Origin: Ectocarpus siliculosus
Lineage: Eukaryota > Sar > Phaeophyceae > Ectocarpales > Ectocarpaceae
Reading direction: 5' to 3'
Assembly: GCA_000310025.1 (NCBI GenBank)
Contig: FN649745.1
Coordinates: forward strand, 1,624,977-1,670,376
Length of the DNA stretch: 45,400 nt
Below the pieces are notes generated by a model, which ran no database searches, was not told where the DNA came from, and saw only the letters and a program-made list of their open reading frames with translations. Below, one piece after another: positions 35,347-44,378 of this stretch. How positions within the stretch are numbered: position 1 is the stretch's first letter; each line of letters opens with the position of its first letter. The translations under genes were made by a program, and so were the position numbers.

Positions 35347-36943
35347 CAAAACTGACCTTGTTTGAGCGCCTTAGGCTCTATTGACTTGAATTTAGAATAG
35401 TGTGAATTTTTATCTTGATTTCAAAGTGGGCCTGTGGAGGAAGACGCGTGAAATGTAAGTTTTGAGCAGCCTCTACTGCCGCCCTGTTCGAGAATCAACG
35501 ATTTCTGTTTTTCGCGGTGTGTGACGAGATGTGACGATCTCTGACGCGGGTTTAGTGTGGAGCTAGTCCGACCACTGTGTGCAGGTTGGAGCCGCTTCGC
35601 TTCTTCAGCCTGTTTCCTTCCTTATCCTTCCTTTCTCTCTCAGTCGCTCGCTATCGCTCACTCCCAGGCAACACCAGGGAACACCAGGCAAAACACTGAG
35701 CAAGGTGGAACGGTTGCACTCGCTTGCTACTGCTAGTAACCATTGTACTGCTACCTGCCTAAAGTCGGAATACTGGGAACCTGGGCAGGTGGTCGGGATA
35801 TTCCTGAAAGATATACCCGCCCAGATGGTATCTTAGTCCAAGGGTCCAAATACCGTAACACTAGCCCACCCTGAGGGGACATATACGCAGAGGCTAGAAC
35901 CTGAAGAGGGGGAAATAACAATCCATCTGAGGCATCTACTCTAGACTCGAGGATACGGAGCCTCACAAACCTCTCCCACACCTGTACGTGGATTTCAAGA
36001 GAGCTACGCTCTCGGCTAGCAAAAGGGCAGAATTGAAATAGGAGAAAGCTGGGGCAAGCAGCGTGCAGGCTGACAGTGGCTATGAAAGCTGAGCAAAGAA
36101 GTGCGGAAAACGTCCAAAGATAGAAGCAGGGGCAGAGCTACATAAGCAAGCAGATAAAGAGAGAAGAAATGGCCGGGGGGTCTATCGATTGCAAGGGGGT
36201 CACGAAGAACGACGGTTTGACGCCAGGATAGTTCCGGATACGCAAGAAAAGCACAAGAAAAATGCTCAAATTAATACAAAAGCAGAACAAGCAAAAATGG
36301 TCAGAGACAGCGGCGCAGCGGGAGCGGGCTATAAAGCGAGAGCCAGTACGTACGGTGCTCCGCGCGCGGTCCAATAAATGGGGGGGGGCGACAAACAGGC
36401 GGCGGTTGTCGGAGTGGACGCTGAAATATAAAAAATGGAAATATAGTGGACCAGGCCCAAGATCAATGTCACTCGAAAGCTCAAAACGGGGGTGTCGATG
36501 TCGTAGGCTACGGGGGTCGACGGTAGAAGACACGAGCTGCGGGGGAGCAACAATAGTACGTGCTCGCAGGAGCTCAAAAGGTAGCGGAAGAAAAACACGG
36601 TACGGCTACAGAGGAAAGTAGGCAGCATGGTCGAGCGCCAAACACAAGAGCGTAGGCCAAGACTTATCACGCCAGCAGACGGCTGTAAGAGCGAGGTGTT
36701 TGGGTGGCAACGGTGTCCAAATAGAAATGAGGCAATAGCGTCAGATGCGCAAGAAGTAACACAGAAAAAAAAACAAACACAAAAAACGATATAAAAACAA
36801 ATACAAGGTACAAACCAGCGCCAGGGTCGTAACCAGCCAGGGGCAGATTGCACCATGGTGGAAAGAGCTGCTGACATGGCGAGGGAATGTATTCAAACAA
36901 GAAAACAAGAACAGGCGGTCGCCGGTGTCCCAACAACGTATTT
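35347..36943 (-). other. 3' non-coding region, possibly including the 3' LTR, of the retroelement
   Basis: The pol frame stops at 36944 and the following 1.6 kb carries no recognisable domain. The 3' LTR is expected here, but the 5' LTR lies outside the window, so its ends cannot be defined by comparison. A purine-rich stretch on the minus strand, opposite 35622-35660 (gagagagaaaggaaggataa in part), could be a polypurine tract, placing the LTR to its left. A run of eight G occurs near 36380. Boundaries are unresolved. Confidence 0.4.
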
Positions 36944-39900
36944 TCACCGGGCAGTGGCTGAAGGCGGTGCTGTTGTTGCTGAAGCGGGCGCCGTTGTGGC
37001 CGAAGTTGGAGCTGTTGTGGCTCCTCTGGATTCGTCGACGTTCCTTCGGATGCCACGCACGAAGGAGCTGTTGCGATGTACTTGCAGACACCAGGAACCG
37101 CAGACGGCGTGATGTTCGGAGCTGTAGTGGCCGGGGGCGAGGGAGATCTTGATCGGCCCGGGGTCGTCCAGGAAGCGGACGATGTAGAGGTCAGCAGTGG
37201 TGGTGTGCCGCGATATTTTGCCCAACCACCAGAGCGCGTCTTTGGCTTTGTACCAGAAGTAAGCTCCTACGGGTATGGCGGTGGCGCTGAAGCGGCGAAT
37301 GTAGGTGTCGCGGGGGACATAGGTGTAGCCGGGTGAAGACGCACGTTCTCCTTTGGAGCGGGAGAGTTCTCGAGCAGCGGCTCCTATGCGCATGTTGCGG
37401 TACAGACGGTTTTGTTGGCCGTGCTGATCCGGTGTGCCACACCAGTAGCGAAGGATGTGGTGACGCGAGTGTTGTAGGTCGATTTCTCGTTCCCAGGAGG
37501 GTCGAAGCAGGCCTGTCCAGTGTGTTTGGTAGAGAGCAGCGAGTACTCCGCCGCGTCCGCGGACAGTTTGGTGTCCTGTGATTTTCTCTACTTCAAGGCG
37601 TTGAAGGGGCGTGGAGACGTCATCCGCGGTGACGTGGTACGGAGGTGATTTGTTGGTGTAGTTGTTGAGGACGTATCTTGTAAGGCCAGCAGGCAGGAAG
37701 CGGGGTATGTCAGTGTCGTGGGCGTGGTGGCACGGCTTGCAGCGTACTACGGAGACGCGGTTTTTGGCGTCGGCGCCGGGCATGTCGTTGGGCAGGTCCA
37801 AGTAGAGGAGTTTGTCGGCGATCGGACGCCCATCTGGTGCTTTGTCGCTAGGGCCTACGGCAAGAATTTTGAAGGGCCCAGTCCAGTTTAAGGAGAGCTT
37901 GGCTTTGAGAACCTGCGAGTCCGAGGCGGAGGCAGAGGCGTTGGTGGAAGCTCCTTGGCGAATTGTCGATACCTGATTGTAGACCCAGACCCAGTGTCCT
38001 GTCTTGTAGACGGGTCGTCGGTGAAGTGCATCCGATAGTGACGAATTCCTGCGCTCGATTTTGTCGACGTTGAGCGCGTGTTGCTCTCGAACGAGGTCGT
38101 AAGCGGGCCGTTGTCTGTCCACATCGAGGTTGTGGTATTCAAGTTGATCCTTAGCCAGGCTTTGGTGTCCGCGAGCGTAGATGTTGTCGAAAACGGTCAT
38201 GGGGAAGCGGGCGAGTCGGCCGATGTGAACTTGGTTGGGTGCTAGCCCTGTGGCGGCGCTCACGGTGTTGTTGTAGGCAAATTCCACATGCGGGAGGTGT
38301 AGATCCCAGTCATCTTGCCTCTCATTGACGGATACAGCTAGCGTTTGAGCCATTATGTGGTTGACGCGTTCCACGCCGCCGTTGCCGCAAGGGTGATAGG
38401 CGCTGGTGGTGATTTTGCGTACGCGGAGAAGTTTGAAGATGGCGTCAGAAAGCTGCGAGGTGAAGTGGAGACCATTGTCGGAAAGAAGGCTCACTGGACA
38501 TCCCCAGAGTGGAATGTATTGATTGACGAAGATATTGGCGGTCCCTTCGGCCGTGTATTTCGCAGGGGAGACTGCGTACATGTCGGCGCGCCTGCTAAAG
38601 CGGTCGGTGAAGAGTAAGATGTAGGCGTTGCCGTGTGGAGTAGTAGGGAGCGGTCCAAAGTAGTCCACGCTGACGGCCACACCTGGCCCTGATGGCAGGG
38701 GAATGGTGAGGATGGGCCATCGTATAGTTTGTCGTGCTGATTTGCGGCCTTGGCATGTGTAGCATTGTCGAGTCCAGAAGCGGGCGCAAGAGCTCATGCC
38801 AACCCACCAGTAGAGTTGTTCCAGAAGGCTGATGGTTTTGGCGGTGCCAAGGTGGCACAGAGTGTTGGAGTGGCATTGAAGCATTACCCAAGGACGCATG
38901 TGTACTGGCACATAGATGCGCGTGGGTTCATTGTCGAGAAGGCGAGCAGCTCTACCGCTAGGACGATCGTTGTCGGAGTTTGGCGGTTTGGTAAATTGTC
39001 GAACCAAGAGCGGATTGCCGTCGTCATCGGTGATGATGCGACCTTTGATGGCCAATTCCTTGATGTTGGTGAGGGAAGGACGCACGTGTTCTGGGGTGTC
39101 GCCGTAAAAGTCTGTGGGCAATGCCAAAGGTTGCCCAAGTTGAATGCAGTGAATGGCGGAGTTGCAAGTGACGTCCTTTTGTTGTTCCTCATGCCAGTCG
39201 GCGTGTGTGAAGCGCGCTATAGAGTCCATGAAGGATATCTCAGCCGGAGAAGGTAGTGGCGCTGGAAGTGACGAAGAAGCTGAAGTGGAGGGGGTCCCTG
39301 TGGATGGTGTGTCTGCAGCTTCCGGCAGAGGTTCTGCGGTTGGTACGGTGGGCACGAGTTCAGCGGTGGTTTGCGCAGGTGGCGTAGAAGGGTTTGTGTG
39401 CGGCCTGCGTGGCGGTGCAGCAGGTGCTGGTGCCGCAGTGGCGGAAATGTCTGGGCTGAAGCGGTAAGTTACTTGAGGCAGAGGATTCCCCGATGTTGCA
39501 GCTGCGCGGCGTCGAGTGCGGGTGGATATCAAATCTGATGGATCCAAAGAACGCGGGCGCAACCGAGAAGGAGAGAGAGGCCGCTGAAGTGCAGGTGCTT
39601 CCAGGATGTCTGACCTGGAGAGAGCTGCAGTTGCAGGGGGCATTGTTGAACTGGCAGGTTGTGCCGGAGATTGAGCGGCAGACTGTAGTGTGCCGGGATG
39701 GTGTTGAAGATTTGAGGACGGGGGACGTACTGTGGTAGGGTCCTTGCTATGATGGTCCAAATGTCGAGGCAAAGCCGATTGATGCACTGTGTTGATGTCG
39801 CACAACGCAGGAGAGTCGCGAGAGCGGAGACGTGAATTGTTGTTGGAGACTGACAGAAAAGCACGAGCTGCGAATACTCCGGGAGGAGCGTCGAGGTCGT

Positions 39901-41314
39901 CAATGCTCATTCGGAGCCCGTGCCGGCGAAAATCCTGGAAATCCGCTGGTGTCAGTGGGGAGCCACTCAAAGTGTCGGTGCCGTTGTTGGGTACTAGCCC
40001 ACCCAAAGCAATACCCTGTGGAGAAGGACCAGAAGGAGTGTTGCCGGTGGCGCGAATCATGTAGACACCCACATCATCTGGCATGGTGATGCGGCTATCT
40101 CCTGTGATGTCCTGCGGAGTGGCGGGTATGGGTAGTCTAGACAGCATGTCGGCGTTGCTGTTGGAGGAGCCCGGGCGGTGTTTGAGCGTGTATTGATACG
40201 CTGTGAGGAACTCAAGCCAACGCTGCACGCGTGGGCTGTGGTCTCCCACCTTGGAGATGTTCTCCAGTGCCTGATTGTCGGTCCAAATTTGGAAGTGTGT
40301 GCCGCGCAAGTATCCACGCAAGCGTTTGATGGCCCAAACGATGGCGCCACCTTCCAAGTCGAGTGGTGTCCAGTTGCGCTCAGCGTCAAGTGTCGATCTG
40401 CTGATGAAGACGATGGGGCGAACAGAGCCATCCGCTTGTTCTTGTTCTAGTGTCGCGCCCAGACCATCGAGGCTTGCGTCGCAGTGAAGGCGGAGAGGTC
40501 TGGTACCGTCTTCGATGGCCTTCCAGTCGGGGAAGACAAGAATTGGCGGTTCGGAGAGTTCTTTAAGGATTTCTCGGACGATGTCTTCCATGTCGGCGGT
40601 GAAGGTGAAGGAAGAGTTTTTCTTGAGAAGCGTCGTGACGGGGCGTACTCGTTTAGACAGGTTTTTGACGAAGCTGCGGTAGTAGCTCAGACCACCGAGA
40701 AGGGAGCGAAGTTTCTTGAGGTCGGTTGGCATTGGCATAGCTGCGAGTGCAGCGACTTTGTTGGCGTTGGGCCTAATGCCGTCGGGGGTAATGGTGTGTC
40801 CCAAGAATGCAGAGTGTGTCGTGCCGATGGTTGCCTTGGGCGGTGAAAGCTTAAGCTTGTGCTTACGCAGCCGTTGCAAGAAGGCGCGCATGGTGCGGAT
40901 GTGATCCGCCGGTGTTTTGTCGTAGAGCACCACATCGTCAAGGTACGCGTCGACGCCTTCGAGGTTTTTTATGACCTCATTGATGACCTTCATCCACCAG
41001 CCTGAAGATTGGCTGGCACCCATCGGCATTTTGAGCCACTCGAAAAGGCGAGTCGGTGTGGCGAACGCAGTAAGCGGAATTGTGTCTGGGTGCACGGGAA
41101 TTTGGTGGAAGGAGCCTGTGAAGTCGAAAAGCGAGAAGATGGAGCCCTGGTTCAGTTTGTTCATGATCTCATCCACACGAGGAACAGGTAGTTGGCTGAA
41201 GCTGCTGATGCGGTTGAGTTTCTGGTAATTGACGGTGATGCGAAGCCCACCAGATTTCTTGGGAATGACGACGATGGGGCTGCAGTACGGAGAAGTGGAG
41301 TGTTGGATTAAACC
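36944..41314 (-). CDS. pol: Reverse transcriptase - RNase H - integrase - chromodomain-like - Tudor-like (Pol)
   Basis: Copies element RNA to DNA and integrates it. The frame starts after the shift near 41315 (SPYCSPIVVIPKKSGGLRIT). Numbering from ATG 41176: RT with FDFTGSFHQI (Asp18) and YLDD at 78-81; RNase H 229-347 with D233, E275, D300 and D343; Pro/Ser/Ala-rich spacer about 350-645; zinc HHCC with H769, H775, C805 and C808; integrase core D838, D900, E936 (exact 35-residue spacing between the last two). C-terminal: a chromodomain-like segment about 1195-1245 (YQTHWTGLLRPSWEREIDL), a Tudor/agenet-like segment about 1300-1365 (VGAYFWYKAKDALWWLGKI, DLYIVRFLDD), and a tail of three ATTAPxSA repeats. 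All catalytic residues are intact. ATG 41176 is internal and not the true start. Confidence 0.93.
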   Translation of the reverse strand, partial: GLIQHSTSPYCSPIVVIPKKSGGLRITVNYQKLNRISSFSQLPVPRVDEIMNKLNQGSIFSLFDFTGSFHQIPVHPDTIPLTAFATPTRLFEWLKMPMGASQSSGWWMKVINEVIKNLEGVDAYLDDVVLYDKTPADHIRTMRAFLQRLRKHKLKLSPPKATIGTTHSAFLGHTITPDGIRPNANKVAALAAMPMPTDLKKLRSLLGGLSYYRSFVKNLSKRVRPVTTLLKKNSSFTFTADMEDIVREILKELSEPPILVFPDWKAIEDGTRPLRLHCDASLDGLGATLEQEQADGSVRPIVFISRSTLDAERNWTPLDLEGGAIVWAIKRLRGYLRGTHFQIWTDNQALENISKVGDHSPRVQRWLEFLTAYQYTLKHRPGSSNSNADMLSRLPIPATPQDITGDSRITMPDDVGVYMIRATGNTPSGPSPQGIALGGLVPNNGTDTLSGSPLTPADFQDFRRHGLRMSIDDLDAPPGVFAARAFLSVSNNNSRLRSRDSPALCDINTVHQSALPRHLDHHSKDPTTVRPPSSNLQHHPGTLQSAAQSPAQPASSTMPPATAALSRSDILEAPALQRPLSPSRLRPRSLDPSDLISTRTRRRAAATSGNPLPQVTYRFSPDISATAAPAPAAPPRRPHTNPSTPPAQTTAELVPTVPTAEPLPEAADTPSTGTPSTSASSSLPAPLPSPAEISFMDSIARFTHADWHEEQQKDVTCNSAIHCIQLGQPLALPTDFYGDTPEHVRPSLTNIKELAIKGRIITDDDGNPLLVRQFTKPPNSDNDRPSGRAARLLDNEPTRIYVPVHMRPWVMLQCHSNTLCHLGTAKTISLLEQLYWWVGMSSCARFWTRQCYTCQGRKSARQTIRWPILTIPLPSGPGVAVSVDYFGPLPTTPHGNAYILLFTDRFSRRADMYAVSPAKYTAEGTANIFVNQYIPLWGCPVSLLSDNGLHFTSQLSDAIFKLLRVRKITTSAYHPCGNGGVERVNHIMAQTLAVSVNERQDDWDLHLPHVEFAYNNTVSAATGLAPNQVHIGRLARFPMTVFDNIYARGHQSLAKDQLEYHNLDVDRQRPAYDLVREQHALNVDKIERRNSSLSDALHRRPVYKTGHWVWVYNQVSTIRQGASTNASASASDSQVLKAKLSLNWTGPFKILAVGPSDKAPDGRPIADKLLYLDLPNDMPGADAKNRVSVVRCKPCHHAHDTDIPRFLPAGLTRYVLNNYTNKSPPYHVTADDVSTPLQRLEVEKITGHQTVRGRGGVLAALYQTHWTGLLRPSWEREIDLQHSRHHILRYWCGTPDQHGQQNRLYRNMRIGAAARELSRSKGERASSPGYTYVPRDTYIRRFSATAIPVGAYFWYKAKDALWWLGKISRHTTTADLYIVRFLDDPGPIKISLAPGHYSSEHHAVCGSWCLQVHRNSSFVRGIRRNVDESRGATTAPTSATTAPASATTAPPSATAR

Positions 41315-41315
41315 T

Positions 41316-42878
41316 GGCCGCGAGGTATTTATCCAAAATGGCGTCCACTTGTTTGGCGACCAGAGGGTTCATGCGGTAAGGCTTGGTTCGCACCGGTGGG
41401 GAGCCGTCCGGAATGTCGATTTTGAACGGCAGCAGCGGGCAGCAGCCCAGGTCCGTTGGTGAAGTGGAGAAGACGTCCCGGAAGTTGTGTAAGACATCAG
41501 CGAGTTCATCTATGACGGCAGGCGTCCAGCCTTCGCCGTGTAGATTGAACGTAATGGCTCGCATGTGCGGTGGTAGGCGGTCCCAAAGAGATAGGAAGCT
41601 TTTCTGTTGAGCGGCATCTAAGCGGTCCAGAAGCTCCTGTGGTGGAAGTGTCGGTGGAGACGGATTGTTGTGAGGGGGAGGGGAGTGCTGTGCAGGTCCC
41701 CCGATATTGCCGGTAGATACGTTGCCGATGAAGGGATCATCACAGTGTGCCGCATCGGCAAAGTGTGTTGGCCCTGGCACTTGGAAGTGATTTGACTGTT
41801 GCCTGTCGCTAAATTGTTGGATAGTGTCGATAGATACACGCATGAGAGGGGCGGCTGCTGTACCTAATATGTCGCCCGGCTCAAGCTCTGCGCATCCTGC
41901 GAGAGATAGAAATTGGCGGCCGTGAGACACGAAGAGTTCGTCTGAAGGGGACAAATCTGCAATAGTGTCGACTATGTAGTGGCCTTCCAGAGCAGGATAT
42001 CCATTGGCGCGGACGAGGTTGACTTCGACCAATTGGTGATTTGACGAGAGAGAGATTCCAGATTTTCCAGCGTATTTGAGGTGGAATCTTCCTGGAGCTG
42101 CAGAGGGATCTGGAATGTAGGCTGATGCGCCGCAGGCTTGGTGGTGAGAGAAAGCATATTCTCCCAGCACGCGTTGTGTTGGAGAAGGCGTAGGTAGCAC
42201 GGTGTAGGTGCGGTTGGTATAGCGCATGAAGCTGTCGCGTCCTAGTAGAAGTGGCTGTCGCATGGTGTTGGCTGGAACTACGTGAGCCCAGACGGCGAGT
42301 GAAGCAGTGGGTTGGTCCTTGTGATAAAATTGAACACTGAGACGTACCATCTGATTAGTGACGAGTGGTCGAGCGCTACCGAATCCTCCCCAAGAGCGAG
42401 TGTTGTTAGTGGCGATGCAGTCTTGTGTCGCGCATCCTGTGGCTCGCATGGTGCCGAGAGCATTGCTGTTGATGAACGTGGCTGGAGAGCCGGAGTCCAG
42501 GAGAGCGCCGCAGCGGTAACCTGAAGTTGCGGAACCTGAGTGTATGCGCACTTTGGTGGATTGTGAAGCGTCGTCAACGGTGACAATACCGTCAACGAGA
42601 CTTGGTCCATTTTCAGCAAGTACTTTGGGGTGATTGTCGACGTGGAAACTGGCGGCCGCAATGTGGAGAATGTCGTCGTCGTAGTCGGGAGGCGCATCAG
42701 AGGGCCACAGAGCGTTGATACCCGTTGGCTCTGGGGGTGACTGTGAAGTTGGATTGATCGCTTGCTGATTGTCGGTGTTGATCTCGTGAATGCCGTTATT
42801 GTCGAGTGCGGAGTCGGTGGGGTCTTCCAGTGGCGGCATCGGTAGTGGTGCAGAGGAGCGAAGCAAGTCTCTAACCGA
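41316..42878 (-). CDS. pol: Retroelement protease region (Pol N-terminus)
   Basis: Continues the NADAR frame directly after the TAA; the first residues SVRDLLRSS look like the end of the NADAR C-terminal helix. A retropepsin-like aspartic protease follows with catalytic D-S-G in YRCGALLDSGSPATFINSNA (about 120 residues in) and a hydrophobic strand plus flap region (PLVTNQMVRLSVQFYH, MRQPLLLGRDSFMRYT). It processes the polyprotein. The C-terminal part (VIDELADVLHNFRDVFSTSP, DGSPPVRTKPYRMNPL) is the usual lead-in to Ty3/gypsy RT. The frame is lost at one extra base near 41315; the original open frame runs on to 41169 without RT homology. Confidence 0.85.
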
Positions 42879-44378
42879 TTAAAGTGCCTTACCAAGTAAA
42901 TTTTTGCCTGTCCAGTTGGAGGGGTTGGCTGCCTCGGGGTGATCGGCTCTCATGCCGATGCCCCATGTATTGTCGAAAGGGCTGGCTTCGGCTAGAATGC
43001 TGCTGCCTGTATTGAGAAGATATTGACGCATGGCAGGATTTTGGGAGAATTTCTCGAAAGTGCCCACAAGCACGATATAATCTCTCACCTTTTCCCATTC
43101 CTGTTGCGTGAAGCCACGCACTTGTCGTCCGTAGCGCTTGTGCATTGTTGGGTCTGAAGAAAGCATGATGTTGTGAAGCATGCTTTTGTCGCCGAAGTGC
43201 CGTGCCTTGAATGCCGCGAAGAATTGTTCGGCACAGGAGTATTCCACTCCATCGACCGAAAATGTCGAAGGTGTCCATTGAGAAAAAATGGAGGGCGGTT
43301 GCCAGAAAAGAATGACGTTATTATTGACGTACTCTTGTGTGGCATCAAAGGCAGTGTCGTGAGGCTGTCGGTGTTTCCGAGAGCTCTGAGGAAAGTGCCT
43401 GTATTGTCGTTGCTCAGTTGATGGCGCTGTTATAGTCGCTGAATCAAGTGGCGGACAGTCGGAGGTCCGCTGGCTCCGAGTGTCGTCATCGCTTGGAGTA
43501 GACGTTCCTGGTAGTAGTCGATTCAGTCGAGTAGAAGCAGGTGGCTCTGGTCTAGTCCACCCTGACGGGGGGCGCGAGCTTCCCATTCTTTTAGCGGGGT
43601 TCTGTCCAAAGCGTCCTTCGGAGAGTGTGGGGTCAGCACCTTCGCGGGTACGGGTAGAACTCTGGGTTAATACAGTAGAACTAGCGGTAGCGGCGGCGTA
43701 ATTTTCTGGAGGTCGCTGTACATCTTGTGAAGAGCTTGGTCCATGCACCGGTTCGAAAATTGTCGAAAGTGTTGCACTGCCAGTGTCTGCCGGTGGGCCC
43801 GCTGCAGGAGCCACCTGCTGAGGTCCTAGGACATTACTGGTATGTGGAGCATTGCCGGTGTCGCATGATGATGCCGAATGAGGTTCTGGCGATCGTGCAG
43901 TGTACCCACGCCTCAAAGCCATCGTCTCTCCAGGGGGGCGAATCCTTGGAGTGGCGGTTGACTGAGCTGGCGGGAGAGAACTGTAATCATACGTGGCGGT
44001 AGTGCGAGGCGGAGCTGACCTCGTAGTGCCGCTGTTGCGAGAGCCGGTGGAGATACCGGTTGTCGAAGACGGTGAGGGTATTGTCGGAGCAGAGGCGTGA
44101 TTGGCGTGTGCTGCGCGAAGTGCAGGTGTGCCTGTGGCAGACGGTTGCAGTTCCCCCTGTTTAGTGTCGGCAGTACTAGGCTGTGCATTGCTAGCAGTGC
44201 GAGGATGGCGAGGGCCGGTTGTAGTGTCGGTTGTCGGCATGCGTTGTTTTATTGACGTGTCCGAAGTCGAATTGTCGTGTGTTGCGCGAAGTGCGTGTGT
44301 GCCGGAGGCAGAAGTGTGCAGTTCTCCCTGTGGTGCTGTCGGCGGCACGGGGACGGAGGGCGTACCGCCGCTGCGGAG
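42879..44378 (-). CDS. Ser/Thr/Pro-rich region plus NADAR domain of the retroelement polyprotein
   Basis: This is in frame with Gag after one TGA, up to TAA at 42881-42879. No ATG is evident at the front (first candidate GTG 44348), so expression as part of a Gag fusion is plausible. The first ~340 codons are low-complexity and include a 57-residue duplication (QGELHTSASGTHALRA / QGELQPSATGTPALRA). Codons for 43331-42882 form a NADAR domain: VILFWQPPSIFSQWTPSTF, the Y-x3-E-x-F motif in EYSCAEQFFAAFKA, VGTFEKFSQNPAMRQYLL, ASPFDNTWGIGM, NWTGKNLLGKAL. All family-defining positions I know are present (Glu, the D-x2-WG-x-G loop, the N-x-LG end). NADAR enzymes cleave N-glycosidic bonds of riboflavin intermediates or remove ADP-ribose from guanine. 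Domain recognition is strong; the role here is inference. Confidence 0.85.
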   Translation of the reverse strand, partial: LRSGGTPSVPVPPTAPQGELHTSASGTHALRATHDNSTSDTSIKQRMPTTDTTTGPRHPRTASNAQPSTADTKQGELQPSATGTPALRAAHANHASAPTIPSPSSTTGISTGSRNSGTTRSAPPRTTATYDYSSLPPAQSTATPRIRPPGETMALRRGYTARSPEPHSASSCDTGNAPHTSNVLGPQQVAPAAGPPADTGSATLSTIFEPVHGPSSSQDVQRPPENYAAATASSTVLTQSSTRTREGADPTLSEGRFGQNPAKRMGSSRPPSGWTRPEPPASTRLNRLLPGTSTPSDDDTRSQRTSDCPPLDSATITAPSTEQRQYRHFPQSSRKHRQPHDTAFDATQEYVNNNVILFWQPPSIFSQWTPSTFSVDGVEYSCAEQFFAAFKARHFGDKSMLHNIMLSSDPTMHKRYGRQVRGFTQQEWEKVRDYIVLVGTFEKFSQNPAMRQYLLNTGSSILAEASPFDNTWGIGMRADHPEAANPSNWTGKNLLGKAL

